A stretch of DNA of 64,000 bases. Origin: Arthrobacter sp. Leaf337 (lineage in GTDB: Bacteria > Actinomycetota > Actinomycetes > Actinomycetales > Micrococcaceae). A model generated the notes under the pieces. That model did no database searches, was not told the origin of the DNA, and saw nothing but the letters and a program-made list of their open reading frames with translations. The DNA lies in contig NZ_LMPC01000001.1 in NCBI RefSeq assembly GCF_001423745.1, positions 311,923 to 375,922 on the forward strand, in the 5' to 3' direction. The position numbers were made by a program, and so were the translations under genes. Shown one piece after another: positions 16,830 to 27,124 of this stretch (the first letter of the stretch is position 1; each line of letters opens with the position of its first letter).

Positions 16830-18551
16830 TTAGCCGGGGAATGACGGGTCCACCGGCCCCTTCAGCTGGGGCGACCAGCCGTTTCCTAGGCGCTGGAATA
16901 TGCCGTCGGCGGACTGCCCGAAGATTTCCTCCGGGCCGTTGCCGGCACTGATGGCCGTAAGCCCGGGCCAGGGTGCCAGCTGCTGGGGCTGTGACGCCGC
17001 CAGGGACAGCAATTCGGGCGTTACGTTGTCAGTTGCCGATGCTTTCATGACCGCGACGGTAGTGTCACTGACCCACACGCCACGGTCCGGATCGCGGTCG
17101 GTCAGGAGGGTGGTCGGGGCCGTGAGGTCGCGGGGGGTGCCGTCTGCACTCCGGACGATTCCCGTCACCTGCACCCGGGTTCTTCCGTTTTGCTCAGAAA
17201 TCACGAGCGCCCGGACGCCTTCACGCGATATGCGGAATTCTTTGACGGTGCGTCCGGCCAGCCAGGCAGGGGCCAGCGTGACGCTAGGAATGTTGGCGCC
17301 TTCCGGAATTCCGGTGGGCCGGAAGGCGAGTACTTCCGTTGCCCCATTGGCGCCGGGACCGGCCGTCCAGACCCAATCCTGCTGGCCGAACGACGGGCGG
17401 GTCAGGGTGGTGCGGGTGGTCAGGGCCCGCGCAGGCTGCCCCGGCAAGATGGAATACAACGTGGTCCGGCTGCCGTTGAGGAACGCCGCCGACTGCGATA
17501 CCGGCGATTCGGCAGGGGAAACCGGGCCGAGGGCCCCCACCGACTGGATATCCGGGAGCGGCGAGATCCGGTTGTTCTCATATCGAACCAGCTGGCCGTC
17601 GCTCACCGCGATCTGGCGGGCCGGCACGTTCTTGTCCCGGACAGGAGGCAGCACGGACCCGTTGTCCTCGACCCGGACAAGGTCCTGGTTCGCGCGCAGT
17701 TCGACGTTGACGACATCCGGCTGGCCGCGGAAGGAGAGAGCCAGCTGTGTCTGCATCCGCAACCTGTCCTCGTTGGAAGCCTCCACGAGTTCCTTAGCTG
17801 ACAGGTCAACCTGCGCTGCGCCGGAGACGACCGGAACGGACTCCCGCGTCAGTTTCATCCCGGACGGGAAGGCACTGACCACGGCTCCCTTGAGGTAGGG
17901 AGCCGGACCGCTCAGCAAGGCGCTGGTCATCGCCTTGACCGTTTTCTTCTTGTTGAACCATCGGACGTCGGGCACGGCATAAGTGAAGCTGGGATCGTAG
18001 AAATAGATGGGGTAGGCGCCGTATATCACTTTGAATGTCTGCTCCGGGATGGCGATCCCGTCCGGGATGGCGGAGATGCGCCACTGGCCGTCCACCTGAG
18101 TCAGCGTGACCGGAATCTTCTCCTTGGTGCCCTCGGGAAACTGTGTGGCAATCCCGTCCGCATCAACCGAGTAGGCAACGTCCAGTTCGTAGTTGTAGAC
18201 GTTTTCCACCCCGGTGCGGACCACTCTGGTTGAGCGGAAGACCAGGGTGCGCTGGTCCGGTTTCCACGCAACGGAGGCTGCCTGAGTGAGGTATTCCCTC
18301 GCCACGGCGTAGTCGTCCTCGTAGCCGCTGCCAGCGAGGTAGAAGTCTTCAATGACGGATTCAGGTCCGGCGCCTTCGCGCGGCGCAACCGGAAAAAAGA
18401 CGGGCGCGTTGTTTGGCTTGCCCGCGCTCTCGTCGGTGCTTTTCCCCACGGGCCCCGAGCGCGGAATCTGGGCGCAGGAGGTTAACAGCAGGAGCAATAC
18501 AGTCATTAAGGCCGCGGCCACCGTGCCAAACCGCCCTGGGATACGGGTCAT
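16830..18551 (-). CDS. lpqB: LpqB, lipoprotein partner of MtrAB
   Basis: A 573-residue lipoprotein: signal peptide with the lipobox LTSC ([16 protein letters not shown]), a GerMN-like domain in the first half and a beta-propeller-like C-terminal half. In actinobacteria LpqB interacts with the sensor MtrB and modulates MtrA phosphorylation and envelope homeostasis. The start at 18551 overlaps the mtrB stop (ATGA). It is the third gene of mtrA-mtrB-lpqB. Confidence 0.93.
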   Translation of the reverse strand: MTRIPGRFGTVAAALMTVLLLLLTSCAQIPRSGPVGKSTDESAGKPNNAPVFFPVAPREGAGPESVIEDFYLAGSGYEDDYAVAREYLTQAASVAWKPDQRTLVFRSTRVVRTGVENVYNYELDVAYSVDADGIATQFPEGTKEKIPVTLTQVDGQWRISAIPDGIAIPEQTFKVIYGAYPIYFYDPSFTYAVPDVRWFNKKKTVKAMTSALLSGPAPYLKGAVVSAFPSGMKLTRESVPVVSGAAQVDLSAKELVEASNEDRLRMQTQLALSFRGQPDVVNVELRANQDLVRVEDNGSVLPPVRDKNVPARQIAVSDGQLVRYENNRISPLPDIQSVGALGPVSPAESPVSQSAAFLNGSRTTLYSILPGQPARALTTRTTLTRPSFGQQDWVWTAGPGANGATEVLAFRPTGIPEGANIPSVTLAPAWLAGRTVKEFRISREGVRALVISEQNGRTRVQVTGIVRSADGTPRDLTAPTTLLTDRDPDRGVWVSDTTVAVMKASATDNVTPELLSLAASQPQQLAPWPGLTAISAGNGPEEIFGQSADGIFQRLGNGWSPQLKGPVDPSFPG

Positions 18552-20533
18552 TTTGCTTCTTCCCGGCCCTCGCCATGCTTGAACCCCGGAGCAGCTGCCG
18601 ACGGCACGGCCAGCTGAGGCGCTGCCTGCCCTGTGGGCCCGGCAGGACCGGCGTCGGCTCCTGCTCCCTCCGGGAAAGCAACGGTTCCAAACAGCAGCAT
18701 GGTGCCCTGCCCCGAGCCGCCCGGCAATTCGACGTCGGCCGGTTCCAGTTGAAGCGGCGATTTGGTGATGGCTTCGCCCTGCCGAAGCGGCAGCGTCAGC
18801 CGGAAGTTCGCTCCCGTCCCCTTGCTGCCCCAAGCCTGGAGCCACCCGTTGTGGAGTTTCGTGTCCTCCGCGGCAATGGACAGGCCCAGCCCGCTGCCGC
18901 CCGTGGTGCGCGCCCGGGCAGGGTCCGCACGCCAGAAACGGTCAAACACCCTGGCGGCTTCCGACTGTGTCATGCCGATACCGTGGTCGCGGACGGCTAC
19001 CGCCACGGCGGTGTCGTTAGCAGCGACGGAAATACTGACCGGCTTGCCTTCGCTGTGCTCCAGCGCGTTCAGCACCAGGTTGCGCAGAATCCGCTCGATG
19101 CGCCGGTCATCCATCTCCACCACGATGCTCTCTTCCCGCGAATTGATGGTGACCTCCGAACCGTACTCAGCCGCGACCGGCCCCGCGTCTTCCACGACGT
19201 TGGCCACGAGCTGAAGGATGTCGGTGGGTTCGGCGTCGAGTACTGCCACGCCCGCATCGAAGCGTGAAATCTCAAGCAGGTCAGCAAGGAGGGACTGGAA
19301 GCGTTCCACCTGGTTGTAGAGCAGTTCCGCCGAGCGCTTGTTGATGGGATCGAAATCGTGCCGCGCGTCGTACAGGACCTCTGCTGCCATCCGCACAGTG
19401 GTGAGCGGCGTGCGAAGCTCGTGGGACACATCCGAGACGAAGCGCTGCTGCATCTGCGACAAGGTGGCCAGCTGCGTGATCTGTTCCTGCAGGCTGGCGG
19501 CCATGTGATTGAACGATGCGCCCAGCCGCGCCACCTCGTCCTCGCCTTTGACCACCATTCGTTCCTGGAGCTGCCCGGCCGCCAGCTTTTCCGACACCAC
19601 TGCGGCGTGGCTGACCGGGCTGACGACGTTGCGCGTCACGTACCAGGCAATGGCACCGATGATGAGAACGAGGACCGCGCCGCCGGCCAGGAGGACGTTC
19701 TGTATTTCGTCGAGGGTCTTTTGCGCAGTGTTGAGGTCGTAAATAAGGTACAGCTCGTACACGGTGCCGTTGAACGTGACCTTGTTGCCCACGGCGATGC
19801 CCGGCCGGTCTTCCGTTCCCACAGGGAACTCCGTGGATGCCCAGAACTGGTCCTTTCCGGACTCCTGAACTGCCTTCCGCAGCTCCGGCGGAATCACGCT
19901 GATGGTCAGCTGGTCCGAGGCCCGCGATTCAACCCAGCGGTTGCGGGGCTTGGTCTGCTCGGGCATCGCCTCAAACACGTACCGCCGCTGGATCACGTTT
20001 CCGCGCCCCTCCACGGCATTCAAAGTGTTGTAGACAAGCGTAATGACGCTCGACTGGTCGGTGACCTGGGCGCCGTCGAAGGTGTCCTGGACCTGTTTGA
20101 CGTTATAGAGCGTCTCCGACTCAGCCTGCGTCAACCGCTCCTGGAACAGGTTGTTGGCGATCTGGTTCGACAGGTAGGCGCCAACAACTGCGAAGGAACC
20201 GATCGACAGCAGAAGCGTGGTGAGGACCGTCCGGAACTGCAAGGACCGGCGCCAGCGCCTGTGGAGCGCCCGCAGCAGGAATCGGACACCGGGCAGGAGC
20301 CTGATCAGCCCGGTCCGGACGAGCCGCGAGACCCGCAATCCCACGATCCGGGCGCGGCGGACCCAGATCCGGGCGCGGAACGGCAACCCGGAGAGCACAC
20401 CCGCGATGGCGTCGGTATGTTCCGGAGCGCTGTGGACGTGGGTGTGTTCCGTCTTTTGCGGGCGGGCTACCTCCGGCTCATGGCCGGCTTCGCCGCTTGG
20501 CGGTTCAGGAACCTGCTTTATAGCCGACACCAC
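18548..20533 (-). CDS. mtrB: MtrB sensor histidine kinase
   Basis: A 661-residue membrane histidine kinase: cytoplasmic N-terminal extension (~1-100), TM1 ~103-122, extracytoplasmic sensor ~125-275, TM2 ~280-300, HAMP ~300-355, DHp with the phosphoacceptor H371 ([11 protein letters not shown]) and a catalytic domain with the N box ([15 protein letters not shown]) and G boxes ([15 protein letters not shown]). It phosphorylates MtrA and controls cell-wall hydrolases and osmoadaptation. The start overlaps the mtrA 3' end by 29 bp. ATG GTG at the start leaves a one-codon uncertainty. Confidence 0.95.
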   Translation of the reverse strand: MVSAIKQVPEPPSGEAGHEPEVARPQKTEHTHVHSAPEHTDAIAGVLSGLPFRARIWVRRARIVGLRVSRLVRTGLIRLLPGVRFLLRALHRRWRRSLQFRTVLTTLLLSIGSFAVVGAYLSNQIANNLFQERLTQAESETLYNVKQVQDTFDGAQVTDQSSVITLVYNTLNAVEGRGNVIQRRYVFEAMPEQTKPRNRWVESRASDQLTISVIPPELRKAVQESGKDQFWASTEFPVGTEDRPGIAVGNKVTFNGTVYELYLIYDLNTAQKTLDEIQNVLLAGGAVLVLIIGAIAWYVTRNVVSPVSHAAVVSEKLAAGQLQERMVVKGEDEVARLGASFNHMAASLQEQITQLATLSQMQQRFVSDVSHELRTPLTTVRMAAEVLYDARHDFDPINKRSAELLYNQVERFQSLLADLLEISRFDAGVAVLDAEPTDILQLVANVVEDAGPVAAEYGSEVTINSREESIVVEMDDRRIERILRNLVLNALEHSEGKPVSISVAANDTAVAVAVRDHGIGMTQSEAARVFDRFWRADPARARTTGGSGLGLSIAAEDTKLHNGWLQAWGSKGTGANFRLTLPLRQGEAITKSPLQLEPADVELPGGSGQGTMLLFGTVAFPEGAGADAGPAGPTGQAAPQLAVPSAAAPGFKHGEGREEAK

Positions 20534-21179
20534 GGACCGTCAAAACTACTTCGGGGGCTTCGGGGTCTCGCTCGATCTTTGACCTCAGCCGCTGGACGTG
20601 GACGTTCACTAGGCGGGTGTCTGCCGCGTGCCGGTATCCCCAGACCTGCTCCAGCAGCAGTTCGCGGGTGAAAACCTGCCAGGGTTTACGGGCAAGGGCA
20701 ACGAGCAGGTCGAACTCGAGGGGCGTCAGCGAGATGCGTTCGTCGTTCCGGCTCACCAGGTGGCCGGCCACATCAATGGTGATGTCTGCGATGCGCAGCG
20801 TTTCGGGTGCCTTCTGGTCGCCGGGGCGGAGCCGGGCCCTGACACGGGCCACCAATTCCGCCGGCTTGAACGGTTTGGGAACGTAGTCGTCCGCACCCGA
20901 TTCCAGGCCGCGGACCACGTCCGAGGTATCCGACTTCGCGGTCAGCATGACAATAGGTGAATCCGACTCGGCGCGGATCTGCCGGCACACTTCGATCCCG
21001 TCCATGCCCGGAAGCATCAGGTCGAGCAGCACGAGATCAGGCTTCGAGGAACGGAAGACTTCCAGCGCCTGCCCGCCGTCCGCGCAAAAGACGGGCTCAA
21101 AGCCGTCATTGCGCAGGACAATCCCGATCATCTCGGCCAGCGCTTCGTCATCGTCCACTACCAGAATGCGTGCCTTCAT
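20505..21179 (-). CDS. mtrA: MtrA response regulator
   Basis: A 224-residue OmpR/PhoB-type regulator. The receiver domain has acidic residues D10/D11, the phosphoacceptor D53 (LVLLDLMLPGMDG) and the conserved Lys in KPFKPAEL; the C-terminal winged helix has LVNVHVQRLRSKIE and ends [10 protein letters not shown]. Essential in mycobacteria; it regulates cell division and envelope genes. The ATG at 21179 begins the canonical MKARILVVDDDEAL. The upstream ribosome site is weak and AT-rich (AATATATAACT). Confidence 0.96.
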   Translation of the reverse strand: MKARILVVDDDEALAEMIGIVLRNDGFEPVFCADGGQALEVFRSSKPDLVLLDLMLPGMDGIEVCRQIRAESDSPIVMLTAKSDTSDVVRGLESGADDYVPKPFKPAELVARVRARLRPGDQKAPETLRIADITIDVAGHLVSRNDERISLTPLEFDLLVALARKPWQVFTRELLLEQVWGYRHAADTRLVNVHVQRLRSKIERDPEAPEVVLTVRGVGYKAGS

Positions 21180-21437
21180 AGTTATATATTCGCCTATTGA
21201 ATGGGCTTTGTCCCGTTGAGGGCCGACACGGCATGGCGCGGGCAACCGCCGTACCGGGCGCGCTTCGGACGGCGGACCGCCGCCACAGCGGGAAGAATCA
21301 GCCGGAAGCTATGAGGCATGCAGGCAAAACTATAGGCTGGGAGCGGGCCGGACGGTGCAGGACACCGCTGGTCCGGAGCGCCGGGCGGAAGTTGTGGCCG
21401 GGCGGCTCGCGGACAGCGTCTTTTGGGGAGGAACAGG

Positions 21438-22865
21438 TTGTCAGAGCAGGATCCGAACGCGCGGCCCCGGGAGGGCCAGCAGCAGCCGGTACAGCCACTC
21501 CCCTGGGATGCCCCCGCACAGTGGAACGCACCGCCGCCCGCTTACGGCGGCCAGCCGCAGTGGGGCTCCCCCCATCCCGGGACGCAGCCGGCTCCGCCGC
21601 CGGGGTATGGTCAGCAGGCGTACGGTCAGCCCGGATACGTTCAGCCTGGATACGTCGCCCCGCCGAAGCCCGGCATCGTGCCCCTTCGGCCCCTGATGTT
21701 CGGCGAGATCCTGGATGGATCGTTTCAGACCATCAGGCGGAACGCCGGGGCGATGCTGGGCGCGGCACTTCTTGCACAAACCCTGGCAACCGTCGTCAGC
21801 GCGGTCGTTACCGCAGAGACTCAATCACGGGGACAGTCGATCGCGATGTGGGTGTCCGGCATGGCTCCCCCCGAGATGCTCGGACTGGGCTTCGGCCTCC
21901 TCATCGGCGCCGCCCTGCTGGGACTCTTGTCCTTCTTTATCTCCATTGTGCTGCAGGGTGTGATGGCGGTACCCGTGGCCCGGTCGGTCCTGAACTGGCG
22001 CACAGGATTCAAGGAGATGTGGAAGCTGTCGCGGTCCAGGATCGGATCGTTGCTGGCGTATGGCGGGCTGCAGATCCTCGCCGGCATCACCCTGGGCGTC
22101 GTTCTGGTCGGCGCAGTCGTACTCCTGATTGATGGCATGCGCGGAGCCTCGGCGCTGATCCTCGTCCCGCTGTTCCTCGGTTCCATGCTGATCGTCCTGT
22201 GGCTCTCCATCCGGCTCCTCCTGGCGCCCGCGGCGATCGTCGTCGAAGAGTTGGACGTTCTTGACGGCCTGCGGAGGTCCTGGCAGCTGACCCGACACAA
22301 CTGGTGGCGCATCTTCGGCATCGTTTTGGTCATTTCCCTCCTGATCGGCATCATCAGCCAGATTGTGCTGGTCCCCCTTGGGATTGCTTCCGGCGGGCTC
22401 TCCTCCGTCATCGCGCCGCACGGCGACGACGACGGCCAGCGCGCCCTCGACGCGGGTCTCGGGATCGCTGCGATCATCGTCACCGCGGTGGTCGGGGCGG
22501 TCGGCTACGCTTTCCAGACCTCTGTGATGGGCCTACTTTATTTTGACCTCCGGATGCGCAAGGAGGGCCTGGACCTCGCCCTCCAGCGGCAGCTCGAAGC
22601 GGGCAACGACGCCGACGGCGTTCCCGGGCGCGGTGTGGCCCCGGAAGCAAACTCTGCGGGGCGTCCTCCCTCCGGCACCTGGCCCCAGCCGCCGTACGGA
22701 CCGTCCCCTTACGCACAGCCGCCGTACGGACCGTCCCCTTACGCACAGCCGCCGTACGGACAGTCCCCTTATAGCCCGCCGCAGAGCTACGGACCCCCGC
22801 CTGGATACAACCCGCCGCCGGGCTACGGCCAGCACCCAACCAATCCGCCGCCGGGCGCCGGATGA
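21438..22865 (+). CDS. Multi-TM protein with GPDPase-type membrane domain
   Basis: A 475-residue membrane protein. A ~75-residue Pro/Gly/Gln/Tyr-rich cytoplasmic N-terminus is followed by about six hydrophobic segments (e.g. LGLGFGLLIGAALLGLLSFF, AYGGLQILAGITLGVVLVGAVVLL, ILVPLFLGSMLIVLWLSIRLLL, IFGIVLVISLLIGIISQIVL) of the type seen in glycerophosphodiester phosphodiesterase membrane domains, and by a second Pro-rich tail with decapeptide repeats. The start is TTG at 21438, preceded by GGGGAGGA. First gene of an operon with DUF4129, DUF4350 and MoxR genes, and divergent from mtrA. Confidence 0.75.
   Translation: MSEQDPNARPREGQQQPVQPLPWDAPAQWNAPPPAYGGQPQWGSPHPGTQPAPPPGYGQQAYGQPGYVQPGYVAPPKPGIVPLRPLMFGEILDGSFQTIRRNAGAMLGAALLAQTLATVVSAVVTAETQSRGQSIAMWVSGMAPPEMLGLGFGLLIGAALLGLLSFFISIVLQGVMAVPVARSVLNWRTGFKEMWKLSRSRIGSLLAYGGLQILAGITLGVVLVGAVVLLIDGMRGASALILVPLFLGSMLIVLWLSIRLLLAPAAIVVEELDVLDGLRRSWQLTRHNWWRIFGIVLVISLLIGIISQIVLVPLGIASGGLSSVIAPHGDDDGQRALDAGLGIAAIIVTAVVGAVGYAFQTSVMGLLYFDLRMRKEGLDLALQRQLEAGNDADGVPGRGVAPEANSAGRPPSGTWPQPPYGPSPYAQPPYGPSPYAQPPYGQSPYSPPQSYGPPPGYNPPPGYGQHPTNPPPGAG
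22686..22771 (+). repeat. 30-bp in-frame tandem repeat coding QPPYGPSPYA
   Basis: Almost three copies of a 30-bp unit (starts 22686, 22716, 22746) encode a Pro/Tyr-rich decapeptide in the C-terminal tail of the preceding membrane protein. Confidence 0.85.
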
Positions 22866-23545
22866 CCCGGCCAGGCTTTTACGAGGCCGTCTCTCCCGCG
22901 CCTCCCGTGGAACCTGGCGCTGATGAGGCCCGCAGGTGGGCCATCGAGGAGCTCTCCAAACCCGCCTACCAGGACGCGCAGCCTGACTGGCTCACCGATC
23001 TGTGGCGGCAGTTCACCGATTGGCTGCGATCCCTTGGCAGCGGCGACCCTGCCATTGACAGCGGAGTTGCAGTACCGGCCATCGGAGTGACAATTCTGGT
23101 TCTCATCGCCGTCGCTGTCCTTCTCGCGCGCCCAAGATTGAACGCCCGGCGCCGGCGCCCCGCCGGGGACGACGTCGATGCCGATCCTTCCGTCAGCCCG
23201 GCCGAGTACCGCCGGCGCGCGGCCGCAGCCGCAGCGCGCTCCGAGTGGCGCACCGCCGTCGTCGAACAGTTCCGCGCCATGGTCCGGTCTGCCGAAGACC
23301 GCACGGTCATCGATCCCCTGCCCGGCCGGACGGCGGACGAGGTGGCCGGCCAGCTGGCCGGGGCGTTCGGCAGCCATGCCGCCGAACTCCGGCACGCGGC
23401 CGGCATCTTCGACGCTGTCCGGTACGGCGGTGCCGACGCCACGGGCAGCGACCATGCCGTCATAGTTGCGCTGGATCAGCTCCTGGATGCAGCAAAGCCC
23501 GACTTCGGCCAGCCGGCCGCGGACCGTCTGGCGCTGCCGCGATGA
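22862..23545 (+). CDS. DUF4129 domain membrane protein
   Basis: A 227-residue protein with a single TM helix (VPAIGVTILVLIAVAVLLA, ~75-93) and a C-terminal cytoplasmic helical DUF4129 domain (SEWRTAVVEQFRAMVRSAEDR, PLPGRTADEVAGQL). ATGA overlaps on both sides couple it to its neighbours. DUF4129 proteins accompany MoxR/DUF58 systems and transglutaminase-like proteins; function not established. Confidence 0.8.
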   Translation: MTRPGFYEAVSPAPPVEPGADEARRWAIEELSKPAYQDAQPDWLTDLWRQFTDWLRSLGSGDPAIDSGVAVPAIGVTILVLIAVAVLLARPRLNARRRRPAGDDVDADPSVSPAEYRRRAAAAAARSEWRTAVVEQFRAMVRSAEDRTVIDPLPGRTADEVAGQLAGAFGSHAAELRHAAGIFDAVRYGGADATGSDHAVIVALDQLLDAAKPDFGQPAADRLALPR

Positions 23546-24774
23546 CGCCCGTCCTCGAATCGCCGAACCGGCCGGTACGCGGTGGAGGCACGGCCGACGG
23601 TGATCGCCCGGTCCACACCTTCGCCGCATGGTTCCGCCGTCACCGGACGTGGACGCTGCTTATCCTCGTCTTCTCCGTTGGCGTGGGGCTGACGATCATG
23701 GCGCAGCTCTCGCCCCGCGGCGACAGTTTCCCCCTGTCCACGCGCAACGCAGCTCCTGACGGGGCGCGGGCGGCGGCCGAGGTACTGCGGAGCCGGGGTG
23801 TGGACGTTCGCCAGACCGATAACTTCGGGGCAACGATGTCCGCGCTGGAGGATGCCGCCGGGGCCGGCGCCTTCGAAGACAGCACCGGCACCACCTTGTT
23901 CCTCTACGATCGAAACGGTTACCTGGACCCCGTGCAGCTACAGGCGTTGCGGGAGGCCACGGACAGGCTGGTGGTGGTCACGCCCCGCCTCAGCACGCTC
24001 AGCGCACTCGACGGCGAAATCCGCCCCGCCGGAGTGGTGCCGTCCGGAGTGGCAACCTTGGAACCCGGCTGCGGGCTCGACGATCCCGCGGCCGCCGGGG
24101 CCATCACAGCGGAGTCCGCGTACCTGTACAAGGCCGCCCGCGCCTGCTACGAGCCCACGGAGGGCCTGGGCGGACTGTATGCCTCCAGTGACGACGGCAG
24201 TCTGGTGGTGCTGGGCAGCACGCAAATACTCAGTAACCGCCTGCTCGATGAACACGGCAATGCGGCATTGACGCTGAGGACGCTGGGGGCCTCGGACAAC
24301 CTGGTTTGGTACCTTCCCGGGCTTGCGGACGTGGCCGAGGAGGACACACCCAAGACCCTGGACCAACTTGCCGCGCCGTGGGTCGCCTTCATCGGCCCCT
24401 GGCTGGCGCTGGTGGCCGTGCTGGCAATGGCCTGGCGGGGCCGGCGGCTGGGACCGCTGGTCTTCGAGCCGCTGCCGGTGGTGGTCAAGGCCGTTGAGAC
24501 TGCTGAGGGCCGCGCCCGGCTGTACCACGACGCCCACGCCGTGGACAGGGCTGCTGACAGCCTTAGGGCCGGTACGCTGGTCCGCCTCGCCCGGGTCCTC
24601 CGGCTGGGACCGGATGCTGAGTCAACGGCAATTGTCGACGCCGCCGCACGGCACCTTGGGCGAACCCGCGAGGAGACAGCCCGCGTGCTGGAAGGCCGCC
24701 CGCGCACGGAGAGCGAGCTGGTCCACTGGGCCCAGCAGCTGGAATCACTAGAGAAAGAGGTAACCGCCCAATGA
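23542..24774 (+). CDS. DUF4350 domain membrane protein
   Basis: A 410-residue protein. A short cytoplasmic N-terminus, TM1 (TWTLLILVFSVGVGLTIMA, ~35-53), then an extracytoplasmic DUF4350 domain (GARAAAEVLRSRGVDVRQTD, resembling a ThuA/glutamine-amidotransferase-like fold), TM2 (AFIGPWLALVAVLAMAW, ~285-301) and a cytoplasmic helical tail. Overlaps both neighbours by 4 bp. Part of the MoxR operon. Confidence 0.8.
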   Translation: MTPVLESPNRPVRGGGTADGDRPVHTFAAWFRRHRTWTLLILVFSVGVGLTIMAQLSPRGDSFPLSTRNAAPDGARAAAEVLRSRGVDVRQTDNFGATMSALEDAAGAGAFEDSTGTTLFLYDRNGYLDPVQLQALREATDRLVVVTPRLSTLSALDGEIRPAGVVPSGVATLEPGCGLDDPAAAGAITAESAYLYKAARACYEPTEGLGGLYASSDDGSLVVLGSTQILSNRLLDEHGNAALTLRTLGASDNLVWYLPGLADVAEEDTPKTLDQLAAPWVAFIGPWLALVAVLAMAWRGRRLGPLVFEPLPVVVKAVETAEGRARLYHDAHAVDRAADSLRAGTLVRLARVLRLGPDAESTAIVDAAARHLGRTREETARVLEGRPRTESELVHWAQQLESLEKEVTAQ

Positions 24775-25799
24775 GTGAGCAGACCAACGGATTCACACAG
24801 GGCGGCCCCGGCGGTCCGGCCTTGGCAACGGCGGAGGCAGCGCCCGGCAGCGATCCCGTCCGCCAGGCCCTCCTCAACGTGCGACACGAGGTGGCCAAGG
24901 CGGTCGTCGGCCAGGACGCAACCGTCACCGGAATGCTGATCGCATTGCTGTGCCGCGGTCATGTCCTGCTGGAGGGCGTTCCGGGTGTGGCCAAGACCCT
25001 GCTTGTCCGGACACTTTCCGCCGCCCTGAGCCTGGACACCAAACGCGTACAGTTCACACCCGACCTCATGCCCGGCGACATCACCGGCTCGCTGGTCTTT
25101 GACTCCCGGACCTCGGAATTCAGCTTCCGCGAGGGCCCTGTGTTCACCAACATCCTTCTCGCCGATGAGATCAACAGGACACCGCCGAAAACGCAGGCGT
25201 CCCTGCTGGAGGCCATGGAGGAACGCCAGGTTTCGGCAGACGGCGTCTCCCGGCTGCTTCCCGTTCCGTTCATCGTGGCAGCCACGCAGAACCCGGTGGA
25301 GTACGAGGGCACCTATCCCCTCCCGGAAGCCCAGCTGGACCGCTTCCTGCTGAAACTGGCCATGCCGTTGCCGGGACGCGCCGATGAAATCGAGGTCATC
25401 CGCCGGCACGCGGCCGGCTTCGACTCCAGGAACCTGGCCGCCGCCGGCGTGCGCGCGGTCGCGGGTGCGGCCGAGCTGGAGGAGGCCCGACAGGCAGTGG
25501 CTGCCGTGGTGGTGGCGCCCGAAGTTGCCGCCTACATCGTTGACGTCGCCAGGGCCACCCGCGCTGCCCCTTCCTTCCAGCTCGGAGTGTCGCCGCGCGG
25601 CGCCACCGCCCTGCTGAGTGCCGCCCGTGCATGGGCCTGGCTGTCCGGGCGGCAGTTCGTGACACCGGACGATGTGAAGGCGCTGGCCCTCCCCTGCCTG
25701 CGGCACCGTGTTGCCCTGCAGCCGGAAGCGCAGATGGACGGCGTGCATGTTGACGGGGTCCTCGCCAGCATCCTGGCAACTGTGCCCGTGCCCCGCTGA
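24771..25799 (+). CDS. MoxR family AAA+ ATPase
   Basis: A 342-residue MoxR ATPase. Walker A is EGVPGVAKTLLVR (~residues 66-78), Walker B/sensor region is ILLADEINRTPPKTQASLLEAMEE, sensor 1 is PFIVAATQNPVEYEGTYPLPEAQLDRF and arginine-finger/sensor 2 motifs follow. MoxR proteins act as chaperones that activate or insert cofactors in partner proteins, usually with DUF58/vWA proteins as here. Start overlaps the DUF4350 stop. Confidence 0.92.
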   Translation: MSEQTNGFTQGGPGGPALATAEAAPGSDPVRQALLNVRHEVAKAVVGQDATVTGMLIALLCRGHVLLEGVPGVAKTLLVRTLSAALSLDTKRVQFTPDLMPGDITGSLVFDSRTSEFSFREGPVFTNILLADEINRTPPKTQASLLEAMEERQVSADGVSRLLPVPFIVAATQNPVEYEGTYPLPEAQLDRFLLKLAMPLPGRADEIEVIRRHAAGFDSRNLAAAGVRAVAGAAELEEARQAVAAVVVAPEVAAYIVDVARATRAAPSFQLGVSPRGATALLSAARAWAWLSGRQFVTPDDVKALALPCLRHRVALQPEAQMDGVHVDGVLASILATVPVPR

Positions 25800-25803
25800 C
25801 GCC

Positions 25804-27096
25804 ATGGCCATTTCCGGACGGTTCGTACTTCTGGCCCTGGCGGGGCTGTTGCCCGTGATGCTGTTTCCCGGCTGGGGAACGGTCCTGCTGGTCTGCCTGG
25901 TCCTGGGCGCACTCCTGCTGCTGGACCTTGCCCTGGCCGCGCCGCTGCGGAAGATCACGTTGGATCGCACTCTTCCGGGGAACGTCACGCTGACAGGCAG
26001 CTGCGAATCCGTCCTGACCATTGGGAACACCGGTCCGCGCCGGCTCCGCGGCCTCGTGCGGGACGCCTGGCAGCCGTCCGCCGGTGCGCAGAATCCGCGC
26101 CAAATCACCGACGTTCCGGCCGGCGAACGGCGGCGCCTGAAGGTGCTGCTGAAACCTGCCCGGCGCGGCGACCTGAAGGCACCCCATGTGACCCTCCGCG
26201 CCTTCGGCCCGCTGTGGCTGGCCGCACGGCAGCGGACCCTCCCGTGTCCCGGCGCCGTGCGGGTGCTCCCGCCGTTCCACTCACGGCGCCATCTACCGTC
26301 CAAGCTCCGCAAACTGCGCGAGCTCGACGGAAAGGCGGCGGTCCAGATCAGGGGTGCCGGCACCGAATTCGATTCCCTCCGCGACTACGTCCGTGGTGAC
26401 GACGTGCGCTCGATTGACTGGCGCGCCACGGCGAGACGGTCCGCCGTCGTCGTCCGTACGTGGCGTCCCGAACGGGACCGTCGCGTGGTCATCATGCTGG
26501 ACACCTCCCGGACGGCGGCTGCGAGGATCGACGATGAACCCAGGCTCGATACCGGAATTGAGGCCGCCCTGCTGCTGGCAGTCCTTGCCGAACGCGGCGG
26601 CGACCGTGTGGATTTCTTCGCCTTCGACCGCCGGACGCGGGGACGGGCAGGCTCCGCGTCGAAAGGAAACCTGCTGGGACAGCTCGTGCAGGCCATGGCC
26701 CCGCTGGAACCGGAACTCATTGAGCTGGACTGGAGCCAGGTCCCGGGCCAGATCCGGCAATTATCGGCGCACCGTTCGCTGGTGGTGCTGCTGACACCGC
26801 TGGACAGCGGCGCACCGGAAGAGGGACTGCTGCCGATGGCCTCCCAGCTGGCGCAGCAGCATGTTGTGGTAGTTGCCTCCGTGCGGGACCCCATGCTCGG
26901 TACCATGCAAAAGGAACGCACGACGGCGGCACAGGTGTTCCGGGCGGCAGCCGCCGAACGGGCACTGCTGGAACGCGAGGCAGTTGCCATCCAGCTGCGC
27001 CAGATGGGGGTGGAAGTGGTGGACGCCGAACCCCACCAGCTGCCGCCCGCACTGGCGGACGCCTATATCCGGCTCAAAGCCGCGGGCAGACTATGA
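25804..27096 (+). CDS. DUF58 domain protein, MoxR partner
   Basis: A 430-residue protein with two closely spaced N-terminal helices (FVLLALAGLLPVMLF and VLLVCLVLGALLLLDLALA), then the DUF58 signature (IRGAGTEFDSLRDYVRGDDVRSIDWRATAR) and a vWA-like domain (RVVIMLDTSRTAA, with the MIDAS-like DTS). It starts 5 bp after the moxR stop. Conserved MoxR-DUF58 pairs are thought to assemble envelope or metal-centre complexes. Confidence 0.88.
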   Translation: MAISGRFVLLALAGLLPVMLFPGWGTVLLVCLVLGALLLLDLALAAPLRKITLDRTLPGNVTLTGSCESVLTIGNTGPRRLRGLVRDAWQPSAGAQNPRQITDVPAGERRRLKVLLKPARRGDLKAPHVTLRAFGPLWLAARQRTLPCPGAVRVLPPFHSRRHLPSKLRKLRELDGKAAVQIRGAGTEFDSLRDYVRGDDVRSIDWRATARRSAVVVRTWRPERDRRVVIMLDTSRTAAARIDDEPRLDTGIEAALLLAVLAERGGDRVDFFAFDRRTRGRAGSASKGNLLGQLVQAMAPLEPELIELDWSQVPGQIRQLSAHRSLVVLLTPLDSGAPEEGLLPMASQLAQQHVVVVASVRDPMLGTMQKERTTAAQVFRAAAAERALLEREAVAIQLRQMGVEVVDAEPHQLPPALADAYIRLKAAGRL

Positions 27097-27124
27097 AAGA
27101 TGTGTCGAAAACCAGGAGGCCTAC

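Noticed and set aside
19358..20671. 437-codon plus-strand frame opposite mtrB/mtrA
   Set aside because: Antisense shadow of two clearly identified genes.
24147..26363. Very long minus-strand open frame (>700 codons) opposite DUF4350/MoxR/DUF58
   Set aside because: It lies antisense to three well-recognised overlapping genes; composition is Arg/Ser/Pro-rich shadow, typical of GC-rich DNA.
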